Positions 21,699 through 28,631 of a stretch of DNA of 28,631 bases are shown here, piece after piece (position 1 is the first letter of the stretch; every line of letters begins with the position of its first letter). The stretch comes from Verrucomicrobiota bacterium. GTDB taxonomy: Bacteria; Verrucomicrobiota; Verrucomicrobiae; Chthoniobacterales; UBA10450. The DNA lies in contig VBQB01000050.1 in assembly GCA_005887855.1 (NCBI GenBank), positions 1 to 28,631 on the forward strand, written 5' to 3'. The translations under genes and the position numbers were made by a program. The notes beneath the pieces were generated by a model. That model ran no database searches, had not been told where the DNA came from, and was given only the letters and a program-made list of their open reading frames with translations.

Positions 21699-22316
21699 AT
21701 GAACAGTATGCGATTAACACACAAGCGCTCCTCGCATAAGACGTTGTGGATTGGCTTTTTTGGTGCCATTGCTGTGATTGTAGGCACGATTTTGTTTGGC
21801 TACGCTCAAGAACAGAAGAAGGAAACCGAAAAGATGAACCCCACCAAAGCAATTCCATCCGACGCCGAGCTGCGAACCAAGCTTACTAAAGATCAATATC
21901 ACGTAACGCGAGAGGGTGGCACAGAGACTGCCTTTCAAAATGCATATTGGGACAATCACCAGGCTGGAATTTATGTCGATCTTATCACCGGCGAACCTCT
22001 CTTCAGTTCGCTGGATAAATTCGACAGCGGCACGGGCTGGCCAAGTTTTACCAAGCCAATTTCAAAAGATAAAGTAGTGGAAAAAAGGGATTCTTCCTAT
22101 GGAATGGAGCGCACGGAGGTTCGTTCAACTAAAAGCGACTCGCATCTTGGTCACGTCTTCGAGGATGGGCCGGCGCCGACAGGCCAACGATACTGCGTCA
22201 ACTCGGGCGCGATGCGTTTTATTCCGATGGAGAAATTAAAGGAAGAAGGTTACGGCGAATATCTGTCACTCTTTCAGTCCCCGGGAGGCGGGGACCAGCA
22301 GTCGCAACGCCAATAA
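21699..22316 (+). CDS. msrB: peptide methionine-R-sulfoxide reductase MsrB, membrane-anchored
   Basis: The ATG at 21699 has a good Shine-Dalgarno (GGAGA, 8 nt). The 205-residue product begins with a signal or anchor segment ([22 protein letters not shown], about 15-36), then the MsrB fold: [18 protein letters not shown] (62-79), [12 protein letters not shown] (106-117), [13 protein letters not shown] (146-158) and [13 protein letters not shown] (164-176), with the catalytic Cys166. It is the only cysteine in the protein, so the structural zinc CxxC pairs and a resolving Cys are both missing; recycling would use an external thiol. MsrB reduces Met-R-sulfoxide, here outside the cytoplasm. The gene sits between oppD and oppF, with 68 nt and 86 nt gaps. 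Confidence 0.92.
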   Translation: MNSMRLTHKRSSHKTLWIGFFGAIAVIVGTILFGYAQEQKKETEKMNPTKAIPSDAELRTKLTKDQYHVTREGGTETAFQNAYWDNHQAGIYVDLITGEPLFSSLDKFDSGTGWPSFTKPISKDKVVEKRDSSYGMERTEVRSTKSDSHLGHVFEDGPAPTGQRYCVNSGAMRFIPMEKLKEEGYGEYLSLFQSPGGGDQQSQRQ

Positions 22317-22402
22317 CAAGACGTAGCAGGGCGCTCCTCCACACGCGGATAAAAGAATTGCGGCTATGGCGAGCCGCCACTATATCTGCCTCTGGGGCTC
22401 AA

Positions 22403-23413
22403 ATGTCTTGTGCGTTCCTTGAGATCGAAGACTTGCAGACGCATTTTCCTGTCGAGGCAGGATTGATTTTTAAGCGTCGCCTCGGCACCGTTCGGGCAGT
22501 CGATGGCGTGCGCTTATCGATCGAAGAGGGTAAAGTGCTCGGAATTGTGGGTGAATCCGGCTGCGGCAAATCCACCCTTGGCCGTACCATCGTGCAGCTG
22601 ATCCCTCCCACCGCGGGTACAGTCATTCTCGAAGGGCGCAACTTGAATCAACTCCACGGGCGAGGGCTGCGCCGCGCGCGTCGCGATTTTCAAATGATTT
22701 TCCAGGATCCATACGCATCCCTCAATCCGCGCCTGAACGTGTTCGACACGCTCGCGGAAGCGATACGGACTCACAAGACAGTTCCGCGCGGCGAACTGCG
22801 CCGACGAGTCACTGCGCTTATGCAGAAGGTTGGTTTGCTGCCGCGCACGATGAAGAAATATCCGCATGAATTCTCCGGCGGACAGCGGCAGCGCATTGCG
22901 ATCGCGCGCGCACTCGCGGTCGAGCCAAAATTAATTATCGCCGACGAGCCGGTTTCGGCGCTCGATGTTTCCATCCAAGCGCAGATCATCAATTTGCTCG
23001 TCCTCCTTAGGCACGAGATGAAGCTGACGCTTATCTTCATCTCGCATGATCTCTCGGTCGTGAAACATATCTCCGACCGAATCGCGGTGATGTATCTCGG
23101 AAAAGTCGTCGAGCTTGGCGAGGCCCGCGCGGTCTTGGAGAAGCCGTTGCATCCCTATACAAAGGCGCTCATCAGTGCGGTACCGATTGTCGATCCAACG
23201 CGTGAGCATGCGCGCAAGCGCATTGTCCTTCCGGGCGACCCGCCTTCGCCGATGAATCCGCCGATCGGTTGCCGGTTCCACCCGCGCTGTCCATACATGA
23301 TCGATGCATGCAAAGCAGAAGTGCCACCGCTGGTTGATTGGGGAGGAAACCATTTCGCGGCTTGCATTCGCGTCCCCGAAATCAATGTCCGTTGGCTTCC
23401 AACGGGACGCTAA
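22403..23413 (+). CDS. oppF: oligopeptide ABC transporter ATP-binding protein OppF
   Basis: The ATG at 22403 (MSCAFLEIEDLQTHF) lies 6 nt after GGGG. The frame is open upstream to a TTG at 22358, but that segment has no family match. The 336-residue ATPase has Walker A GESGCGKST (50-58), IFQDPYASLNPRL, FSGGQRQRIAIARAL (157-171), Walker B LIIADEPVSALD and FISHD. The C-terminal HPYTKALISAVP and GCRFHPRCPYMIDAC are family extensions. It is the second motor subunit of the Opp importer. The solute-binding OppA is not encoded in the window. Confidence 0.94.
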   Translation: MSCAFLEIEDLQTHFPVEAGLIFKRRLGTVRAVDGVRLSIEEGKVLGIVGESGCGKSTLGRTIVQLIPPTAGTVILEGRNLNQLHGRGLRRARRDFQMIFQDPYASLNPRLNVFDTLAEAIRTHKTVPRGELRRRVTALMQKVGLLPRTMKKYPHEFSGGQRQRIAIARALAVEPKLIIADEPVSALDVSIQAQIINLLVLLRHEMKLTLIFISHDLSVVKHISDRIAVMYLGKVVELGEARAVLEKPLHPYTKALISAVPIVDPTREHARKRIVLPGDPPSPMNPPIGCRFHPRCPYMIDACKAEVPPLVDWGGNHFAACIRVPEINVRWLPTGR

Positions 23414-23476
23414 CACCGTCCTCTACAGTGCCCCCTTTGAAACGGTATCACAGTGCTTTAGACTGCAGGAGCAAGA

Positions 23477-23998
23477 ATGAAGAAGGACGATTTCGATTAC
23501 GCAATTGAAAATACGCAGGTGATTCTCGCGCCCGAGCAACAGATCGCGACCTTCGGCAGCACCAGTTTCAATTTTTATCTTATCTCCGAGTTGATGGACC
23601 GCGTCGATCAGGTCCGGGTTCGCAACGGAAAAATTCACGCCGAGCGTCCCCAGATTCTGACGCCCGAACATTATTGCCGACTATTGCTGGAAGGTTTCGG
23701 TGATAAAGCACAGCGCTACGTCGATCAACTGCGCGAGCATTTGCGCAATATCGCGGTCTTGCGCTACGGGTTTCAATTTCGCAAAACCGATGTGACCGAA
23801 GAAACAATCCGCGATTCGGTTGACGCCGTTATCAACAGAACCAGGCATCGGGTCGAAAACGCAAACGAACCGCTGAGTGCCATCATTCAAGGCGTGGACG
23901 ACGCTTGGGAAGTCTGCCTGCTCAAATTCACCATCGACATGATCGAGCGCTCATCCGGCGGAAATATCGGCGATTTTCGCAAACGTGGATTGTTGTAG
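23477..23998 (+). CDS. conserved-looking cytoplasmic protein of unknown function
   Basis: The family is not recognised. The 173-residue product starts at an ATG with a clear Shine-Dalgarno (AGGAG, 5 nt). It has no signal peptide or membrane segment. The N-terminal third is mixed (ENTQVILAPEQQIATFGSTS, then FYLISELMDRVDQVRVRNGKI), followed by a mainly helical charged part (HYCRLLLEGFGDKAQRYVDQLREHLRNI) and a C-terminal helix near WEVCLLKFTIDMIERS. Composition and start signal argue for a real gene. It follows oppF by 63 nt on the same strand, but no functional tie is evident. Confidence 0.75.
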   Translation: MKKDDFDYAIENTQVILAPEQQIATFGSTSFNFYLISELMDRVDQVRVRNGKIHAERPQILTPEHYCRLLLEGFGDKAQRYVDQLREHLRNIAVLRYGFQFRKTDVTEETIRDSVDAVINRTRHRVENANEPLSAIIQGVDDAWEVCLLKFTIDMIERSSGGNIGDFRKRGLL

Positions 23999-24093
23999 TC
24001 GCTGATCGCATGTTGAGGATAATCGTAGGCCTTCGCTCGAAGGGTCCGGTCAACTGACTCGCGCGCTGTCAGAATGACTCACTTAGGCAGGCA

Positions 24094-24977
24094 TTAGAGA
24101 TGTCCACGGATGAATGCGCCTGCGCTAACAAGTGCGCGGCGGCCGGGTTCCAGGTGAGCGTTCCACAAGTGCCATGCATGGATCATGTACGGCCAGATCT
24201 CCAAGGTCACTGGAACGTCGGCTGCACCAGCCACGGCCGCAAAGCGAGTGGCGTCATCGAGTAACGTCTCGGCAGAACCCACCTGAATCAGGGTTGGAGG
24301 AAAGCTCCTGAGGTCGGCGTAGAGAGGAGAGACCCGCGGGTCCTTCCTGTCCATTCCGGGCGTGAGATAGGCATCGGCGAGTTCATTTAAATAGTCCTTG
24401 TGGATGAGTGGATCTACGGCGTCCTTGCTGGCAAGCGTCGAACCTGACATCGTCAGGTCCGTCCACGGCGACACAAGCCACGCGCAAGCCGGAAGCTCCT
24501 CGTGTGCATCGCGCAGCTGGTTGATCAACGCTACTGCCAGACCGGCGCCTGCGCTGTCGCCACCGATCGCGATACGCGCAGCCGGAATACCCTGATTCCG
24601 CAGGAAACGCCACGCCTTCAGTACATCATCGTACGCCGCAGGGAATGGGTTCTCGGGCGCCAGTCGATAGGCAATGGCTAGTGTCCGCATTCCGGCCCCT
24701 CGACCGGCCTCGGTCACCATGCGACGATGGCTCAGGATTGAACCGGCGCAATAGCCGCCACCATGAAAAAATTCAGAACGCAGGAAGGATCACTGCCGGG
24801 CACAATCGAGTATTCCCCCGGCACGCCGCTGATATCGACTGCGACCAGTTTCACGTCGTCGGCTACCGGCCAAACAGAGCCGACATCTTCGAGGCGTTGA
24901 CGCCGCCCAGGCCACCCGACAGGTCGTGGCTTGGAACTCAGCAACGCGCGGACGGCCTCGATTTCGCTTTGAGCCAT
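24094..24977 (-). pseudogene. GDXG/HSL-family alpha/beta hydrolase, frameshifted in an A/T homopolymer
   Basis: The ATG at 24977 starts MAQSEIEAVRALLSSKPRPV, a typical HSL-type esterase N-terminus, and runs to VLNFF. There the frame breaks in six consecutive A's (24766-24771 on the plus strand). The next frame continues HGGGYCAGSILSHRRMVTEA, the oxyanion HGGG motif, then YRLAPENPFPAAYDD, IAIGGDSAGAGLAVAL (nucleophile Ser in GDSAG), later LLDDATRFA and YMIHAWH (catalytic His). Adding one base to the run restores a 294-residue enzyme with every catalytic element. The span length (884 nt) agrees with a single missing base. It is either a recent pseudogene, a phase-variable gene or a sequencing error. 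It is isolated on the minus strand between plus-strand genes. Confidence 0.85.
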
Positions 24978-25284
24978 TGCCTTTCGCTTCCAGCGGGCAA
25001 GCCAACGGTAGGCGACGCCTCGAATGGGTCAAGCGGATGGGTCAGCCCCCGTTCTCATCGCATCGCTGTCAAAACTTATCCTTGGCAGTCTTGAAAACTG
25101 GAGGCAATCGGGGCTGAGGATCTGCCCCAAGATTTTATTATCGGCGGTCACAAACCAGATCGTTTGTGCCGAGTTCCAAACCCCGTTCACGGCCTCGGAG
25201 TCGATTTTGTAATCAGAAGCCTAAATTTTCGGCTTCCGTCGGTACACCCGCCTTGTCATTCTGCGCGTCCGATATGGCCATAAT
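24978..25284. other. 307-nt intergenic region before the mla operon
   Basis: No gene was recognised. It must hold the hydrolase promoter (minus) and the mla promoter (plus). The only structure seen is GAAGCC...GGCTTC (25216-25236), a 6-bp stem with an A/T-rich loop. Frames open across the region show no family features. Confidence 0.5.
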
Positions 25285-26025
25285 TTGAAAAATTACATCC
25301 AGCTTAATCTCAGTCTGCTTTACTGGATTTTGATCGCGCCGTTTAGCGGACAATTTTTCAAAATCGCGCCGGTCTTCCGGCAGATGGTGTTTATCGGAGT
25401 GCGCGCGGCGCCGATGGTCGCGCTAACGGCATTCAGCGTGGGCGTGACCCTGGCCATGCAGGCCGCCCATTCACTCGAACAACTTGGGGCGGACATGTAC
25501 GTCCCCGATCTCGTGATGGTGACGCTCTTGCGCGAGATGGGTCCAGTGCTGATCGCGGTCATCGTGATCGGTCGCAGCGGCTCGGCCGTCGCAGCGGAGC
25601 TGGGAACTATGAAGGTGTCCGAGGAGATCGAGGCGCTGGAAGTAATGGCGATTAACCCAATTCAATACCTGGTCGTGCCGCGTTTTCTGGCGATGCTGGT
25701 GATGCTGCCGGCGCTCACAATCTTCGGAAACTATATCGGCGTGTTCGGAGGCTGGGCCGTCTGCCGCTTCGCCCTTGATTTCAATACCGCTGGCTACGTG
25801 CTGCGCGCCTTGCAAAGCGCGGACACGTGGGATTTGTATTCGGGAATGATCAAGAGCGGGGTTTTTGCATGGATCGTCATCACAATTGCGTGTAACGCCG
25901 GGCTTCACGTCGAAGGTGGCGCGGAGGGTGTCGGCCAGTCGACGACGGCTTCGGTCGTGCAAGCTTTGCTGGCGATGCTGGTCACAAATGCCGTTCTTAC
26001 GGGAATCTTTTTCTTCAGCGCATGA
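25285..26025 (+). CDS. mlaE: Mla-type phospholipid ABC transporter permease MlaE
   Basis: This 246-residue permease starts at a TTG (25285); no in-frame ATG or GTG lies upstream near it. Family features: IGVRAAPMVALTAFSVGVTLAMQAA, the conserved LREMGPVLIAVIVIGRSGSAVAAELGTM core, EEIEALEVMAINPIQYLVVPR (about 112-132) and GVGQSTTASVVQALLAML near the C-terminus. Five to six hydrophobic segments are present. With MlaF and MlaD it forms an inner-membrane complex that moves phospholipids between membranes. The stop TGA overlaps the mlaF ATG (ATGA), so translation is coupled. Confidence 0.94.
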   Translation: MKNYIQLNLSLLYWILIAPFSGQFFKIAPVFRQMVFIGVRAAPMVALTAFSVGVTLAMQAAHSLEQLGADMYVPDLVMVTLLREMGPVLIAVIVIGRSGSAVAAELGTMKVSEEIEALEVMAINPIQYLVVPRFLAMLVMLPALTIFGNYIGVFGGWAVCRFALDFNTAGYVLRALQSADTWDLYSGMIKSGVFAWIVITIACNAGLHVEGGAEGVGQSTTASVVQALLAMLVTNAVLTGIFFFSA

Positions 26026-26876
26026 ACGCCAACGGCGAATCGATCATCGAAGTCGTCGACCTCGTCCGGAAATTCGGGGAGCGCGCGGTGCTCGACGATA
26101 TTTCTCTTAGCGTTTATCGAGGCGAGACGCTCGTTATTATGGGCGGGAGCGGCTGCGGTAAGAGCACATTGCTCCGGCATATGATTGGGTCAATGAAACC
26201 GACTTCCGGTTCCGTGAAGATTTTCGGCGAAGAAATCACAACGATGAACGAACGTGAAATCGCCAGCGTCCGGCGACGGTTTGGAATGCTGTTTCAATCC
26301 GGTGCGCTCCTCGCCTCGCTCACGGTCGGCGAGAATGTTGCCTTGCCGCTTTTGCAACACACGGAGAAGTCAGCTGATGAAATCGAAGAGATTGTGAAAC
26401 AAAAACTTCAGATGGTCGGGCTGACTGGTTTTGAAAATCTCAAACCGGCTGAAATAAGCGGCGGAATGAAAAAGCGCGTTGGCCTAGCGCGTGCGCTCGC
26501 CCTCGATCCGGAGCTGCTTTTCAGCGACGAGCCGACCTCTGGACTCGACCCAATCATGACCGCAGTGGTCGATCAACTCACCCTCAAACTGACTCATGGC
26601 AGCCACATGACCGCAGTGGTGGTGTCGCATGATATGACGAGCGCTTTTCGTATCGCGACACGTATGATTATGCTTGGACGCGGTGGCATTGTCGCGCAGG
26701 GTACGCCGGATGAAATCCGCACGAGTTCTAATCCGGAAGTCCACCAATTTATCAACGGCGAAGCCGATGGCCCTGTGCCATTGAACATCTCGCAAGAGGA
26801 GCACGACGACCATCCCCATGTCAGACCGCGTCCCCTCGTCGCGGCACGCGCCAGGTTTCATCACAAGACTTCATGA
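26022..26876 (+). CDS. mlaF: Mla-type phospholipid ABC transporter ATP-binding protein MlaF
   Basis: This 284-residue ATPase has Walker A GGSGCGKST (41-49), MLFQSGALLASLTVGENVALPL (about 89-110, the MlaF-type Q-loop), signature ISGGMKKRVGLARAL (145-159) and Walker B LLFSDEPTSGLDP (165-177). The VVVSHDMTSAFRIATRM segment is also typical, and VHQFINGEADGPV is the family's usual end, after which about 40 extra residues follow, rich in His and Arg. It overlaps mlaE and mlaD by 4 nt each, so the three are one translational unit. Confidence 0.95.
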   Translation: MNANGESIIEVVDLVRKFGERAVLDDISLSVYRGETLVIMGGSGCGKSTLLRHMIGSMKPTSGSVKIFGEEITTMNEREIASVRRRFGMLFQSGALLASLTVGENVALPLLQHTEKSADEIEEIVKQKLQMVGLTGFENLKPAEISGGMKKRVGLARALALDPELLFSDEPTSGLDPIMTAVVDQLTLKLTHGSHMTAVVVSHDMTSAFRIATRMIMLGRGGIVAQGTPDEIRTSSNPEVHQFINGEADGPVPLNISQEEHDDHPHVRPRPLVAARARFHHKTS

Positions 26877-27670
26877 AACGAAATCTGTCTGACTACATCG
26901 TGGCGATCTCGGTCATCTTATGCAGCCTGGTCTTGCTCGGCGCGCTCACTTTCGCGCTGTCCGGTTATCGCTGGAAAAAACCGAAGCGCACATTGCAAAT
27001 CAATTACGAAGATGTAACCGGCATCAACGTGCACTCCGAAGTTCGTTATGCCGGTGCGCCAGCAGGGCGCGTGATCGCGATGCGTCACTTGACTGCAAAG
27101 GAACGTGAATCGTCCGCAAACAAAAAAGACGCGGTGCGCGTGACGATCAGCCTCGACGACGGAATACCGCCGTTGCCGACAGACATAACGGCAACGCTCA
27201 GCTCTGATACGCTGCTCGCGCCAAAATTTGTCGCACTTTCCGCGGGCACGCCAGGCAGTGCACCGCTCGCAAACAACTCGGCGATCGAAGGTCACCCTGC
27301 TTATGGCATCGAACAGATTCTTGCCCAATTCACGCCGAAGCTTGGGCCACTCGCCGATTCGCTAAAGGCCGACACGGACAACTTACAAAACGTGATCAAA
27401 AATCTGGAGGGTATGGCCAAAGACGCGGACAAGGTGTTCGGCACGGCTGACACATTCATTGGGACCACTGACAAACAGCTTCAGCAACAGATGAAAGAGC
27501 TGCACGTCGTTCTCTTGAACTTGAAAGTGATTACCACCCATGCGAAGGCGCTCGTCGACGCGCTCGCTGAAAAACCGAATCGCATCATTTTCAGTGGCAA
27601 GCCAGCCGTCCTCACACCCGAATCGGAAATTCTCAAAAGCTCCAAACCGCTACCGGCGAAGCGGCCATGA
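26873..27670 (+). CDS. mlaD: Mla-type MCE-domain lipid-binding protein MlaD
   Basis: The 265-residue product has an N-terminal membrane helix (IVAISVILCSLVLLGALTFAL, about 9-29) and one MCE domain (about 38-130: VTGINVHSEVRYAGAPAGRV, then ITATLSSDTLLAPKFVAL). A long predicted helical region with heptad-like Leu and Asp spacing follows (FTPKLGPLADSLKADTDNLQ to LVDALAEKPNRIIF). It is longer than E. coli MlaD (about 180 residues), resembling MCE proteins with an extended helix tail. MlaD hexamers bind lipid at the periplasmic face of MlaFE. No mlaC or mlaB follows: the next gene is convergent after 54 nt. Confidence 0.92.
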   Translation: MKRNLSDYIVAISVILCSLVLLGALTFALSGYRWKKPKRTLQINYEDVTGINVHSEVRYAGAPAGRVIAMRHLTAKERESSANKKDAVRVTISLDDGIPPLPTDITATLSSDTLLAPKFVALSAGTPGSAPLANNSAIEGHPAYGIEQILAQFTPKLGPLADSLKADTDNLQNVIKNLEGMAKDADKVFGTADTFIGTTDKQLQQQMKELHVVLLNLKVITTHAKALVDALAEKPNRIIFSGKPAVLTPESEILKSSKPLPAKRP

Positions 27671-27724
27671 TCGAAGTGGTCGACTAAGCAACCCTGCCGG
27701 CTCCTCGTTGGCGACACGTCGCCG

Positions 27725-28429
27725 CTAGGGCTTGCAATAGCGCCGCATCAATTTGAGGAAGCGGAGAGCGTCGCGCATCGGACGGATGTTGCTCACTTCG
27801 TCGGAATAGACGGTCGTGATGGGAATCGATTCGATTCGATAGCCTTGGCGGCTGGCAATGATGAGCATTTCAGTTTCGTAATCGAAACGCTCCACGCCGC
27901 CAAGCAGCTCAGGGATCAATTGTCGATCTAACATGCGAAAGCCGCATTGCGTGTCGGGGATTTTTTGGCCGCAGACGCGGCTGATCCGATCGCTCATATA
28001 ACGATTCACGATACGCCGAACAAACGGCATCCCCGTGAGATTCTTCATGCGATTACCGAGAAAAAAACTGGGCCCCGCCGCGGAGGCGGCAGCCGCAATG
28101 AACCGATCGATCTCTTCCGGAAGATGCTGGCCGTCGGCGTCGAGAATAATCACATGCGCGAATTGTCGGTCCGCCCAGTGCCGTAATCCTGTCTTGATCG
28201 CTTCGCCTTTGCCGCGGTTTTGATTATGGACGATGACTTCAGCGCCGGCTTCGCGCGCGCGCTGTGCGGTCTTATCGCTCGAGCCGTCATCGACGACGAG
28301 CACATGATCGAGTTGTTGGCGTGTGCGACGAACGACGTCGCCAACGTGTTTCTCCTCGCGATACGCTGGGATGACCGCGGCAGCTTTTAAGCGAATTTGC
28401 GCGAACCGGCCCCGATCCCCTTCGGTCAT
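27725..28429 (-). CDS. family 2 glycosyltransferase, polyprenyl-phosphate type
   Basis: This 234-residue GT-A enzyme has [17 protein letters not shown] at the N-terminus and [16 protein letters not shown] (about 43-58). [18 protein letters not shown] and [13 protein letters not shown] (about 95-107, metal-binding DxD-like) follow, then [20 protein letters not shown] and [12 protein letters not shown]. The pattern matches dolichol/undecaprenyl-phosphate sugar transferases (DPM1-like) lacking membrane anchors. Acceptor and sugar are not determinable. It could feed the GT39 enzyme encoded elsewhere in the window. Its ATG overlaps the lipA stop (ATGA), so the two are co-translated. Confidence 0.9.
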   Translation of the reverse strand: MTEGDRGRFAQIRLKAAAVIPAYREEKHVGDVVRRTRQQLDHVLVVDDGSSDKTAQRAREAGAEVIVHNQNRGKGEAIKTGLRHWADRQFAHVIILDADGQHLPEEIDRFIAAAASAAGPSFFLGNRMKNLTGMPFVRRIVNRYMSDRISRVCGQKIPDTQCGFRMLDRQLIPELLGGVERFDYETEMLIIASRQGYRIESIPITTVYSDEVSNIRPMRDALRFLKLMRRYCKP

Positions 28430-28631
28430 CGACGAACTACCGGATGAAAATCGGCCGCGTGATACGAACTACGAACGAGCGGACCGGAGGCAACATACAG
28501 AAACCCTTTTTTACGTGCAATATCGCCGTAGTAATTGAATTGGTCCGGTGTGACGTACTCGACGACCGGCAAATGTTTCGAGGTTGGGCGCAAGTACTGA
28601 CCCATTGTTAAAACTTCGCAGCCAACGTCGC
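28426..28631 (-). CDS. lipA: lipoyl synthase LipA, C-terminal part (runs off the right edge)
   Basis: The minus strand from the right edge to the stop at 28426 encodes 67 residues. They begin [20 protein letters not shown] and continue [40 protein letters not shown] and HPVVRR. GQYLRPT.KHLPV and [13 protein letters not shown] are LipA C-terminal signatures; the RSSYHA serine coordinates the auxiliary 4Fe-4S cluster. LipA inserts two sulfurs into protein-bound octanoate using radical SAM chemistry. The radical SAM cysteines lie outside the window. The stop overlaps the glycosyltransferase start by 4 nt. Confidence 0.93.
   Translation of the reverse strand, partial: DVGCEVLTMGQYLRPTSKHLPVVEYVTPDQFNYYGDIARKKGFLYVASGPLVRSSYHAADFHPVVRR

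Noticed and set aside
24645..25094. Open frame of 149 codons on the plus strand
   Set aside because: It is mostly antisense to the frameshifted hydrolase, whose motifs are unmistakable, and no similarity to a known family was seen.
25216..25236. GAAGCC...GGCTTC stem before the mla operon
   Set aside because: A 6-bp stem without a T-tract on either strand; not supportable as terminator or operator.
27710..27723. GGCGAC-AC-GTCGCC hairpin between mlaD and the convergent glycosyltransferase
   Set aside because: The stem is perfect but only 6 bp with a 2-nt loop and no T-run, so it is too weak to call a terminator.

Overview
The window is a densely coded bacterial chromosome segment from a Gram-negative organism. 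This follows from LpxB, an Mla-type lipid transporter and many exported or outer-envelope proteins. Protein style, weak Shine-Dalgarno use and abundant intergenic hairpin repeats suggest the Verrucomicrobia (a soil Chthoniobacterales-like lineage). That placement is inference from memory of such genomes; no marker gene here settles it. No tRNA, rRNA, CRISPR array, integrase or transposase gene was seen.

Left part (1-8800): the 5' end of mutL (minus strand) diverges from an A-type Fe-S carrier (erpA-like). Next come a 535-residue membrane protein of unknown function, an AGCS sodium/amino-acid symporter whose 3' end overlaps a convergent membrane-protein gene by 175 nt, a HIT-family hydrolase, a secreted protein with five exact 49-residue FG-GAP/VCBS-like repeats, a small NTF2-like protein and a secreted hypothetical protein.

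Centre-left (8863-14263, all minus): an envelope-glycan block, read in transcription order. It holds a broken GDP-L-fucose synthase (internal deletion plus frameshift), a GnnA-like Gfo/Idh/MocA dehydrogenase, lpxB, a coupled 37-residue small ORF, a kynB-like cyclase and a GT39/ArnT-like glycosyltransferase. Lipid A synthesis and decoration is the likely common theme, with the cyclase as the odd member.

Centre-right (14380-23998, all plus): an exported protein carrying a PD-(D/E)XK-like motif pattern, then ribBA-ribH-nusB-ftsY, then an oligopeptide ABC transporter (oppB, oppC, oppD, oppF) with a membrane-anchored msrB inserted between oppD and oppF. No oppA was found. A 173-residue conserved-looking unknown follows.

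Right part (24094-28631): a frameshifted GDXG/HSL-type alpha/beta hydrolase (minus), an mlaE-mlaF-mlaD operon with 4-nt ATGA overlaps (plus), and a convergent pair lipA (3' end only) and a GT2 glycosyltransferase, also joined by ATGA.

The most unusual feature is the non-coding structure. Several gene junctions between 12 and 21 kb carry a compact element of about 57-62 bp, or a longer one of about 105-110 bp, built from nested inverted repeats. Their sequences differ but their architecture is shared. Three begin inside the stop codon of the upstream gene, and one (19544-19650) has terminal inverted repeats and is flanked by a direct duplication of the oppB/oppC junction. This looks like a family of miniature or REP-like mobile elements that target gene ends.
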